Of a stretch of DNA of 56,211 nucleotides, positions 49,432 through 56,211 are shown piece by piece. A program made the translations under genes and the position numbers. Source of the stretch: Oscillospiraceae bacterium (lineage in GTDB: Bacteria > Bacillota > Clostridia > Oscillospirales > Ruminococcaceae); contig JAGAWT010000008.1 in assembly GCA_018110985.1 (NCBI GenBank), positions 1-56,211 on the forward strand, given 5' to 3'. Under the pieces are notes generated by a model. The model searched no databases and was not told where the DNA came from. It was given only the letters and a program-made list of their open reading frames with translations. How positions within the stretch are numbered: position 1 is the first letter of the stretch; each line of letters begins with the position of its first letter.

Positions 49432-50446
49432 TGAAATTCTCCTTCAGTTCATTCATTGCTGCCACTACCTTGTCGGTAAATGCGTCAAATTCCTCGTCCT
49501 CGGTCTGGTATTCCGGGTGAGCCATTATATAGTCCACCGCTGCCTTTATGCCCTCTTCCGGGCGCACCTTGCAGTCAAATCCGGGAACAAGGCTCTTTAT
49601 CTTTGAATTGTCAAAGACCACGGAAACGGTCTTGTCGCCTATAAGGCCGCCGATGTAGTCATACCTGTTGCCTGAGAGGGCTGCCAGCATATCCGACGGG
49701 ACATAGCAGGCTTTCAGCTCAACTCCCAGTGCATCCGCAATGGCCTTGTATATCACATTCCAGGAAACGGAAAAGTCGTTGGTGATGTGGAAGGCCTCGC
49801 CTATGGCTCTCGGATCGCCTATGAGCCCCGTGTAGCCCACCGCAAAGTCGCTGTTGTGGGTGATAGTCCACAGAGAGGAGCCGTCACCGTGGATGAGGAC
49901 CGGCTTGCCCTCCTTTATGCGCTTGACCACCTGATAGCTGCCCTTTGAGCCGTGTACGCCCAGAGGCACGCTTCTTTCGTCATAGGTGTGGGAGGGGCGC
50001 ACTATGGTCACGGGGAAACCGTCCTCACGGTACCTTTCCATAAGGTATCTCTCACAGGCTATCTTGTTGCGTGAGTACTCCCAGTAGGGGTTCTCAAGAG
50101 GAGTTTCCTCCGTGATAAGGTAGCCTGTCTGCGGCTTTAGATAGGCAGAGGCGGAGCTGATGTATATATACTGCTTTGTCCTGCCGTTAAAGAGACGGAA
50201 GTCTCTCTCTGCCTGTGCGGGCACAAATCCTATGAACTCGCCCACGCAGTCAAACTCCATGCCCTCAAGAGCCTTTGCCGCCGCCTGCTCATCACTGATA
50301 TCGCACTTTATGATCTTTACATTATCGGGAATATCATCATTGCGGTTCCCTCTGTTCAGCAGGTACAGCTCGTGTCCCTGTGCCGCAAGGCGCTTTGTTA
50401 TCGCCATGCTGATAGTCCCCGTTCCGCCTATGAAAAGAATTTTCAT
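49424..50446 (-). CDS. NAD-dependent epimerase/dehydratase-family protein
   Basis: The 340-residue extended SDR has FIGGTGTISMAIT (Rossmann glycine motif, about 5-17), YISSASAYLKP and catalytic YSRNK (Tyr and Lys near 124-128). The sequence resembles the atypical branch that includes isoflavone-reductase-like and mRNA-binding homologs rather than UDP-sugar epimerases, so substrate is open. It overlaps the genes on both sides (4 bases upstream, 8 downstream). Confidence 0.88.
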   Translation of the reverse strand: MKILFIGGTGTISMAITKRLAAQGHELYLLNRGNRNDDIPDNVKIIKCDISDEQAAAKALEGMEFDCVGEFIGFVPAQAERDFRLFNGRTKQYIYISSASAYLKPQTGYLITEETPLENPYWEYSRNKIACERYLMERYREDGFPVTIVRPSHTYDERSVPLGVHGSKGSYQVVKRIKEGKPVLIHGDGSSLWTITHNSDFAVGYTGLIGDPRAIGEAFHITNDFSVSWNVIYKAIADALGVELKACYVPSDMLAALSGNRYDYIGGLIGDKTVSVVFDNSKIKSLVPGFDCKVRPEEGIKAAVDYIMAHPEYQTEDEEFDAFTDKVVAAMNELKENFNG

Positions 50447-51240
50447 GATGTCGCTCCTTTCAGGTCAAGCACCATAAACACATCTGCCATGTCATTGTCG
50501 TTATAGCGCTTCGTTTCACAAAATCCAAGCCCTTTGTAAAGGCTTATCGCCCTTGTATGACGGGACATGGAATCGAGGTACATACGCTCAAAGCCCCGTT
50601 CCTTCGCTTTGTCTATTATACACCGTGCCAGTGAGAGACCAAGCCCTCTGCCCTGACAGCGCCTGCTCACATACATAGTCTTCAGCTCACAGTCTCTGTC
50701 TGACAGGCGTTTGAGCGCCGCCGTGCCAACTATCTCACTGTGCTCAAGGGTACAGATGAACAGTTCAAAACTGTCCTCTATGTCCTTATATATACTGTGT
50801 CTGCCGTTGATATCGAACACCTTGCCGTTTTCGGCAAATACCGCCGCAAGGAACGCCGTCACGCTGTCCTTCATATCTGCGGTGTATTCTTTCGTGTGAT
50901 AGGGCGAGACACGCTGACCGCCGAATGCGTGTATGGAGCGTGTGCCTTTTTTTACTCTGCCGCCCTGCAAAGTCCCCTTTGGTATGAACAGCTCGTCCCC
51001 GGCACGGAGAAGATGCTCCTCACCGTCTATGGTCACAAGGTATTCCCCCTCGGTCACGATCATATATTCGTCGTAATCGTGGGTGTGCTCCTTTGACACC
51101 CTGTCCGCCTTATATGTCCAGAAAGCCATCTGAGAACCGTCTGCCGCCGTATAGTAATATCCCTCGATATCGGGGGTGTTCTGCTGGTCGGCAGGTATCA
51201 GATTTTCCTTCCTGCACATGAACTCAGGGAAGCCCGTCAC
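50443..51240 (-). CDS. Cupin-GNAT acetyltransferase fusion protein
   Basis: Residues about 20-125 form a cupin (HTHDYDEYMIVTEGEYLVTIDGEEH, then GDELFIPKGTLQGG) with metal-type His and Glu positions. Residues about 126-265 form a GNAT acetyltransferase with the acetyl-CoA loop RRCQGRGLGLSLAR and SLYKGLGF. The combination in one chain is unusual; a cupin could bind or sense the small molecule acetylated by the other half. It starts at GTG 51240, overlapping the dehydrogenase stop by 4 bases. Confidence 0.85.
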   Translation of the reverse strand: MTGFPEFMCRKENLIPADQQNTPDIEGYYYTAADGSQMAFWTYKADRVSKEHTHDYDEYMIVTEGEYLVTIDGEEHLLRAGDELFIPKGTLQGGRVKKGTRSIHAFGGQRVSPYHTKEYTADMKDSVTAFLAAVFAENGKVFDINGRHSIYKDIEDSFELFICTLEHSEIVGTAALKRLSDRDCELKTMYVSRRCQGRGLGLSLARCIIDKAKERGFERMYLDSMSRHTRAISLYKGLGFCETKRYNDNDMADVFMVLDLKGATS

Positions 51241-52415
51241 AGCTCAGCCCGGGCTGCAATGCGGTATATCTCCGCAATGTCTGCCGCCTTCAGGTGAACA
51301 AAGCCGCCCGTCTCGCCGTCGCCGATCCCCAGCTTTTCCACCAGCACAGGGATATCCTCTTCCTTAGCACCCAGCTCCGCAAAGTTTATGGGCATACCTA
51401 TGCTGCGGAGGAACTGTCTGAACCTCTTTATGCCCTCCAGTGCCGTTGCCTCCGGGTCTGCAAAGTTCATCTTCACGCCCCATACTCTTACGGCCACCTG
51501 TGCAAAGCGCATGATATCATGCTTGTACACAAATTCCATCCAGGCGGGGAATATTACCGCAAGACCCGCACCGTGGGCGCAGTCGTAGAGAGCGGAAAGC
51601 TCATGCTCTATGTTGTGGCTGTTCCAGTCCTGTTCCCTGCCTACACCCACGATATTGTTGTGAGCCACCATTCCCGCCCACATGATATTTGCCCTTGCAT
51701 CGTAGTTGTTGGGATCGGCTATCACACGGGGAGTTTCCTTCACCATAGTCATGAGGACTGCTTCGCAAAGGCGGTCGGTGATCTCAACTTCCTTTGTGTT
51801 GGTGAAGTATCTCTCAAATACATGAGCCATTATATCCGTAGCGCCGCAGGCTGTCTGATAGGCGGGGAGGGTCTGGGTGAGAGCAGGATCCAGCATGGAG
51901 AATTTAGGCCTTATGGCATCGGAGCCGGTGCCCCTTTTGAGCATACCGTCCTCCTTGGTGATGACCGAATCCCCGGAGCCTTCACTGCCTGCCGCCGCTA
52001 TTGTCAGCACCGTGCCCACGGGCAGAGCCTTTTCTGCGTGCTTCCCGGAATAGAAGTCCCAGAAATCCCCCTCATAGGGAACGCCCATTGCGATCGCCTT
52101 TGCAGAGTCTATAACAGAGCCGCCGCCTATGGCAAGTATAAGATCCACTCCCTCACTGCGGCACAGCTCTATGCCCTTGTATACCAGCGTATCACGGGGA
52201 TTTGGCTGTACTCCCCCCAGCTCCGCAAAGGCTATGCCTTCCGCCGTGAGAGACTCCTTTACCGTGTCTACCAGCCCCGAACGCAGTGCCGAACCGCCGC
52301 CGTAGTGGATGAGCACCTTAGTTCCGCCGTATTTCTTTACATAGAAGCCTGTTTCCTTTGCTCTGCCCTTTCCGAAAACGAATTCCGTGGGGCTGTAAAA
52401 ATTGAAATTGTTCAT
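51237..52415 (-). CDS. Iron-containing alcohol dehydrogenase (BDH-like)
   Basis: The 392-residue type III alcohol dehydrogenase has GGGSVIDSAKAIAMG (about 97-111, cofactor) and metal residues in ATDIMAHVFERYF and NIEHELSALYDCAHGAGLAVIFPAWM. It resembles NADPH-dependent butanol dehydrogenases, which reduce aldehydes to alcohols. AAGGAGG lies before ATG 52415. It heads the four-gene overlapped operon; its upstream region holds two direct repeats. Confidence 0.93.
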   Translation of the reverse strand: MNNFNFYSPTEFVFGKGRAKETGFYVKKYGGTKVLIHYGGGSALRSGLVDTVKESLTAEGIAFAELGGVQPNPRDTLVYKGIELCRSEGVDLILAIGGGSVIDSAKAIAMGVPYEGDFWDFYSGKHAEKALPVGTVLTIAAAGSEGSGDSVITKEDGMLKRGTGSDAIRPKFSMLDPALTQTLPAYQTACGATDIMAHVFERYFTNTKEVEITDRLCEAVLMTMVKETPRVIADPNNYDARANIMWAGMVAHNNIVGVGREQDWNSHNIEHELSALYDCAHGAGLAVIFPAWMEFVYKHDIMRFAQVAVRVWGVKMNFADPEATALEGIKRFRQFLRSIGMPINFAELGAKEEDIPVLVEKLGIGDGETGGFVHLKAADIAEIYRIAARAEL

Positions 52416-52442
52416 TACTGTGTTCCTCCTTTATGTCAGGCC

Positions 52443-52614
52443 GGCAGCACCGGCGGGCGATCGTTGATATCTCTCTCCAAAGCCTTTACATACGGGCTCG
52501 GTAGCTTTTCATATTGTGTAGCTTTCTGACAGAGAGTGGCAGCACCGGCGGGCGATCGTTGACAACTCTCTCCAAAGCCCTTACACATGGGCTCGGTAAC
52601 TTTTCATACTCTGT
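52443..52614. repeat. Direct repeat of about 77 bases upstream of the alcohol dehydrogenase operon
   Basis: 52443-52519 and 52538-52614 both read GGCAGCACCGGCGGGCGATC, then TCTCTCCAAAGCC, then GGGCTCGGTA and CTTTTCAT, with about 85 percent identity by eye. They lie 28 and 123 bases upstream of the dehydrogenase start (minus strand). A weaker relative lies near 14959-14997. Confidence 0.8.
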
Positions 52615-52654
52615 ACCCTGCTTTGAACTCCTGTCTCTGACGGGGTACAGCAAA

Positions 52655-52679
52655 AGCCCTGTTTATTCCAAACAGGGCT
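52655..52679. terminator. Terminator between talC and the dehydrogenase operon
   Basis: AGCCCTGTTT (52655-52664) pairs perfectly with AAACAGGGCT (52670-52679), followed on the minus strand by TTTGC. It lies past the talC stop and the MITE-like repeat. Confidence 0.75.
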
Positions 52680-52719
52680 GCATTGCGGTATCTGCCCGAT
52701 AGACCGATAGAGGGTATCA

Positions 52720-52822
52720 TACTTATCCTTCCTCGGTGTATAGACGGTCTCCAAGCCTCAGATCCCTTATATTCAAGCATTTGCGGCTTGCTTCTTGTTT
52801 ATACATCGGTCAGAGACCGGTA
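52720..52822 (+). repeat. MITE-like repeat, copy in talC stop codon (103 bp)
   Basis: This copy is in the same orientation as 34761-34863. It is flanked by TCA at 52717-52719 and TTA at 52823-52825. The latter is the talC stop codon (TAA on the minus strand). The one-base difference between flanks is the only mismatch in the duplications. Confidence 0.88.
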
Positions 52823-53470
52823 TTACTTGTTTCCTGCCTTCTTCCAGTCGTCGAGGAAACGCTGTATGCCTATATCGGTGAGGGGATGCTTTACCATCTG
52901 TCTGATAACGCTCATAGGTACAGTAGCGATATCGCAGCCTGCCATAGCAGCCTGTGTCACATGGATAGGATTCCTGATGGAGGCAGCTATGATCTGTGTC
53001 TTTATATTCTGGATCTTGAAGATGTCGGAGATCTCCTCTATAAGATCCATGCCTGTCATGCCGATATCATCGAGCCTTCCCAGGAAGGGAGAAACATAGG
53101 TGGCACCCGCATTGGCAGCAAGTATAGCCTGTGCAGCGGAGAAGATGAGCGTAACATTGGTCTTGATGCCCTTTGCTGTCAGCTCCTTGCAGGCTACAAG
53201 GCCTTCTGCGCACATAGGCAGCTTGATAACTATATTCTTGTTGATAGCCGCAAGAGGAAGTGCTTCCTCTACCATTTTGTCCGCTTCAAGAGAAATGACC
53301 TCAGCGGAAATGGGACCGTCAACTATCTCTGTGATCTCCTTTACTACCTCCTCAAATACTCTGCCCTCCTTGGCGATAAGTGAGGGGTTGGTGGTAACGC
53401 CGCAGATAACTCCCATTCTGTTGGCTTCACGGATATCATCGGTGTTGGCAGTGTCGATAAAAAGCTTCAT
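52823..53470 (-). CDS. Fructose-6-phosphate aldolase/transaldolase (TalC type)
   Basis: The 215-residue protein has [13 protein letters not shown] at the start, [13 protein letters not shown], and the Schiff-base Lys in NIVIKLPMC (about residue 86), with [31 protein letters not shown]. This small transaldolase group either moves dihydroxyacetone units in the pentose phosphate route or cleaves fructose-6-phosphate; the two cannot be separated by sequence alone. ATG 53470 is used; the longer frame lacks a ribosome site. Confidence 0.93.
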   Translation of the reverse strand: MKLFIDTANTDDIREANRMGVICGVTTNPSLIAKEGRVFEEVVKEITEIVDGPISAEVISLEADKMVEEALPLAAINKNIVIKLPMCAEGLVACKELTAKGIKTNVTLIFSAAQAILAANAGATYVSPFLGRLDDIGMTGMDLIEEISDIFKIQNIKTQIIAASIRNPIHVTQAAMAGCDIATVPMSVIRQMVKHPLTDIGIQRFLDDWKKAGNK

Positions 53471-53647
53471 AAGATCATTTCCTTTCACGGATAAATTATT
53501 CCTTTAATAACCTTATTTTAGTATCGCAGTGCCGTTCTTTCCAATCAAATATTGCTGATGATATGATTTAAATTGCCCTTTTTGGACAAGGGAAAACCGT
53601 GGAGCCGCTTTCGGGGCGTGACCGAGGATCAGCGTCATACGGCTTTT

Positions 53648-55333
53648 TCAGACCGTATACCGGAAGTCACGCAGCTTTTTCTCAAATTCATCCATAGGCA
53701 GGGGGCGGTCGAAGTAGAAGCCCTGGGCTATGGTGCAGCCGTTCTCACGGAGTACATCCACCTGGCGGTCCGTTTCCACGCCCTCGGCTATGCACTCCAG
53801 ACCCAGATCGAGAGCCATATTTATAACGTGCTTGAACATGAGCCGTGTAATGCTCTTTTCGTCCTCCGTGTCAAGGGGCAGGAAGCAGCGGTCTACCTTC
53901 AGCACGTTCCATGGTATCTCACGGATAAGGTTCAGTGATGAGTAGCCCATGCCGAAATCATCCACCGAAGCGGATACGCCCGCATCCTGCAGGCTGCATA
54001 TTATCTGCCTGAGCACATCGAACTCCACAAAGCCCGTAGTTTCCGTCAGCTCTATCTCGATGTATTTGTGGGGCACACGGTTCCTGTCGATGATGCCGAA
54101 TACGGTCTTTAAAAGGTCCGCATCCGTCAGGTGCTTTCGTGAAAGGTTCACGGAGACCCGCACGGGCTCTGTGCCGGTATCCAGCCACCGTCTTATGTCA
54201 CGGCAGACCGTGTCCAGCATATAGTAGTCCAGACGGCAGATGTCGTTGGTCATTTCAAGCACGGGTATAAAGTCCGCAGGCATCACAAGGGTGCCCTCGT
54301 GGAACCACCTGCAAAGAGCTTCCGCTCCCACGACCTTTCCCGTCATGATATCCACCTTGGGCTGATAGAAGGCTGCAAACTCCCTGTTTTCAAGGGCATC
54401 GGCGAAAAGGTCCTGTATGCGCACGACCCTTTCCTTGCGCCTGAGCATCATGCTGTCGAAGTAGATGATGTTCTCGTCGCTGCTGTTTTTCGCCATTCCC
54501 GCCACGGAGGAAACGGTGTCCATGATCTCCTCCGGGGTCATGCCCGCAGAATCCCCTGAGATGTTCACCACTCCCGCAGAGGCAGTGAGCACTATCCTCT
54601 TGCCGTCCTCCCCGCAGTTTACGGTAGTCCCTTTCAGCTTTGAGATAAAGCCGCTCAGGTATTTTTCCTCCATGAATGCGATGAAGTTGTCGCCGCCGAT
54701 ACGGCACAGGGTACCGTTTTCACCAACGCAGCCGTCCAGTATGCCGTAATAGTTTTTCAACGCCATGTCGCCGCCCTTGCGGCCCATGTCCTTGTTCACC
54801 AGCGTGAACCGCCTTATATTCAGGCGCACCGCTGCATGACCCGAAAGGCTGCCTCTCTTTTCACGAAGCCGCAGAAGGTGCCTCATGAAAAAGCGGATGT
54901 TCCTGTAGCCTGCGTCGTCATAGAAGGCAAAGGTCTCGATGGTATACTGGAGCCTGTTGCGGCTTATGTAGCTGAGGACGGAGCGCAGTGCAAGGTCAGC
55001 CCTGCGAAGGTCGTCGCCTTCAAGGATATCTTCCTGCTTTTCCACATAAAGCGTGCCCTGTATGACAGCCATCGACCGTGTGATTATACGGCGGCGGTGG
55101 GCGATGACATTGCCCTTTCCGTTGTCGTAGCCGATTATCACCTCGCCGTCTCCCCGCTTTTCATGGATGACGGATTTGTAGAACTCGGTGACTGCCTTTG
55201 TTATATGAAAATACTCGCACATTTCCCGCACTAACTTGTGTACGGCTGCCTTGCCCTTCTGTTCGGGATTTGTGACCTCGGATATAAGCTCCTCAAAAAG
55301 AGGCGTAAATTCTTCTTTCCTGATTTCCTGCAT
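53648..55333 (-). CDS. c-di-GMP phosphodiesterase with degenerate GGDEF and intact EAL domain
   Basis: The 561-residue cytoplasmic protein has an N-terminal region of about 140 residues reading like a GAF-type sensor. A GGDEF domain follows in which the signature is IGGDNF (about 214), so cyclase activity is unlikely. The EAL domain carries EALCR (near 336), SVNLSRKHL, IELTET, DDFGMGYSS (near 458), LKVDR, AEGVET and AQGFYFDRPL, all the residues for metal and catalysis. It should degrade c-di-GMP. It has its own promoter. Confidence 0.93.
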   Translation of the reverse strand: MQEIRKEEFTPLFEELISEVTNPEQKGKAAVHKLVREMCEYFHITKAVTEFYKSVIHEKRGDGEVIIGYDNGKGNVIAHRRRIITRSMAVIQGTLYVEKQEDILEGDDLRRADLALRSVLSYISRNRLQYTIETFAFYDDAGYRNIRFFMRHLLRLREKRGSLSGHAAVRLNIRRFTLVNKDMGRKGGDMALKNYYGILDGCVGENGTLCRIGGDNFIAFMEEKYLSGFISKLKGTTVNCGEDGKRIVLTASAGVVNISGDSAGMTPEEIMDTVSSVAGMAKNSSDENIIYFDSMMLRRKERVVRIQDLFADALENREFAAFYQPKVDIMTGKVVGAEALCRWFHEGTLVMPADFIPVLEMTNDICRLDYYMLDTVCRDIRRWLDTGTEPVRVSVNLSRKHLTDADLLKTVFGIIDRNRVPHKYIEIELTETTGFVEFDVLRQIICSLQDAGVSASVDDFGMGYSSLNLIREIPWNVLKVDRCFLPLDTEDEKSITRLMFKHVINMALDLGLECIAEGVETDRQVDVLRENGCTIAQGFYFDRPLPMDEFEKKLRDFRYTV

Positions 55334-55381
55334 ATTATCACCACGATGAAAGCCAGAAGCTATTTCGGATGTATTTATTAA

Positions 55382-55410
55382 ATTATACTATAATTTTGTG
55401 ATAATGTCAA
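55382..55410 (-). promoter_or_regulatory. Promoter of the EAL-domain gene
   Basis: On the minus strand TTGACA (55410-55405), 17 bases and TATAAT (55387-55382) form a consensus promoter about 50 bases before the start. The stretch 55411-55680 holds AT-rich sequence in which I see no gene. Confidence 0.8.
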
Positions 55411-55680
55411 CCAAAATTTTTACAATTTGACATGGAAACAGCAGAAACTGCCATTTATGTTCAAATTTATGGCAACAAAATCAACAAAAATCTATCGAAG
55501 ATCAGGGAAAATATTTGACAAATTCAAGAAATAATACGCTTTTTTGGTGAAAGCTACAAAAAGGCTGTATGCTTTTTGGTGCAGGTATACGAATTTTCAA
55601 ATTGCAGGAAAGGAGGTGTGGACTGTCATAGATGGATAGTTGGTAAGTGTCATTTACAGGAATGTCCCAAGAACGCAAAC

Positions 55681-55959
55681 TCAGCAATAGTAGTCGGTCT
55701 CCCCGAAAAAACTGTTCCATTTTTCAATGACTTCATCACTTCTTGCTTCTATTATTCTTATGATATTTCTCAATATTTTTTCCGGTATCTGAGAATTATT
55801 ATTTGCAACAAGACACTTGCCTTTGGACGTTATCCAGATCTTTGTGCCGTTCGCCTGAGGTCTTCCGGGTGCAACATGGACATGGACCGGTTCCAAAGGA
55901 TCATTTTCATTTGACCAGAAATACACCCAGTATGCTCCTATCTTAAATACCTGTGGCAT
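55681..55959 (-). CDS. DUF4160-family protein
   Basis: The 92-residue protein has the DUF4160 pattern MPQVFKIGAYWVYFWSNEND, PVHVHVA and KIWITSKGKCLVANN, ending in IEKWNSFFG. The family is widespread, often beside DUF2442 proteins, and is discussed as part of toxin-antitoxin-like pairs, without settled activity. ATG 55959 is preferred over TTG 55965. It overlaps the end of the next gene, so the two form a coupled pair. Confidence 0.85.
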   Translation of the reverse strand: MPQVFKIGAYWVYFWSNENDPLEPVHVHVAPGRPQANGTKIWITSKGKCLVANNNSQIPEKILRNIIRIIEARSDEVIEKWNSFFGETDYYC

Positions 55960-56211
55960 TTTCAAAACCGCCTTCTCTTGAAAACTCTATTATCAAGTGT
56001 GCAGTAGAACGAATGATATCAAGATATTTTTCCACTTCCTTTTTACTGAATCCGAAAACATCTTCTACATCATATTCCGGGAGATAGCAGGTCATGTGGT
56101 GGAAACAGTCCTTTTCATCGGGCTTTTCGACATAGACCATGACCCTTTCGGATGGGAGCAGGTCGGAGTGGGTTATCTCGGTATCATCATCAAGTGTGAG
56201 AAAAGGGTACA
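55943..56211 (-). CDS. Partner protein of DUF4160, partial (N-terminus outside window)
   Basis: The frame is open from the window edge to 55943, giving at least 88 residues (TLDDDTEITHSDLLPSERVM, then YLPEYDVEDVFGFSKKEVEKYLDII and an end GGFENATGI). An internal ATG at 56140 is not needed as start because the frame and similar composition continue upstream. It overlaps the DUF4160 start by 17 bases. I do not recognise the domain; by position it is the partner in the pair. Confidence 0.7.
   Translation of the reverse strand, partial: YPFLTLDDDTEITHSDLLPSERVMVYVEKPDEKDCFHHMTCYLPEYDVEDVFGFSKKEVEKYLDIIRSTAHLIIEFSREGGFENATGI

Noticed and set aside
53600-53645. GACCGAGGATCAGCGTCATA resembling joined MITE ends after the EAL gene
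   Set aside because: The match is short and imperfect and no clear TNA duplication flanks it.
1-56211. CRISPR array or cas genes
   Set aside because: No regularly spaced direct repeats with unique spacers and no Cas-type proteins were seen; the repeats present are dispersed palindromes or tandem 21-base units.

Overview
The window looks like chromosome of a cellulolytic Gram-positive gut or rumen bacterium of the Ruminococcus type (Oscillospiraceae/Clostridia). Supporting signs are strong AGGAGG-type ribosome binding sites, TTGACA/TATAAT promoters with 17-base spacers, secreted lipoprotein hemicellulases and cellulases (GH5, GH43, GH10), an acetylesterase of the sialate/xylan type, glycogen synthase, and low-GC Firmicutes riboswitches (FMN, preQ1). 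Species cannot be fixed from the sequence alone.

Positions 1-11946 are the right-hand part of an integrated mobilizable element. On the minus strand it carries a MobV relaxase, a CHC2 zinc-finger primase fragment protein and a D5-like primase/helicase that runs off the left edge. A divergent XRE regulator, a long non-coding stretch full of nested hairpins and a type I restriction-modification operon (hsdM, hsdS, an AT-rich gene with a PLD-like motif, hsdR) follow on the plus strand. The element ends at a 23-base copy of a tRNA/tmRNA 3' end (11924-11946), the likely attachment site.

Positions 12000-28200 are ordinary chromosome, mostly minus strand: riboflavin transporter ribU with an FMN riboswitch, efp, pnuC behind a terminator-like leader hairpin, a MutS-like ATPase, GH5 and GH43 lipoproteins, a HAD phosphatase, ispE, a sugar-binding lipoprotein, queT with a preQ1 riboswitch, a Fur-family regulator, and a GntR-ABC operon with a clear dyad operator.

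Positions 28475-34760 hold the most unusual locus: a strong promoter driving a giant (about 1610-residue) cytoplasmic repeat protein that ends in a zinc ribbon, followed by a DUF898 membrane protein that begins with a zinc ribbon. Then come an AqpZ-like aquaporin, an XRE/membrane-protein pair (including a 58-residue gene), an esterase operon with proB, rplM-rpsI, and the glgA-tcdA-lipoprotein-trmH operon. From 44900 on lie lipoproteins, a GH10 xylanase, a tightly overlapped four-gene redox operon (alcohol dehydrogenase, cupin-GNAT fusion, epimerase, SDR), a TalC-type aldolase, a c-di-GMP phosphodiesterase and a DUF4160 pair at the right edge.

A thread across the chromosome is a roughly 100-base MITE-like repeat present in five full copies and one internally deleted copy. 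All carry 3-base flanking duplications of the form TNA (one copy with a mismatch), and four of the five full copies sit exactly in a stop codon that the duplication restores. A second palindromic repeat family (two copies), an 77-base direct repeat and a 21-base tandem repeat that extends the GH43 protein are also present.
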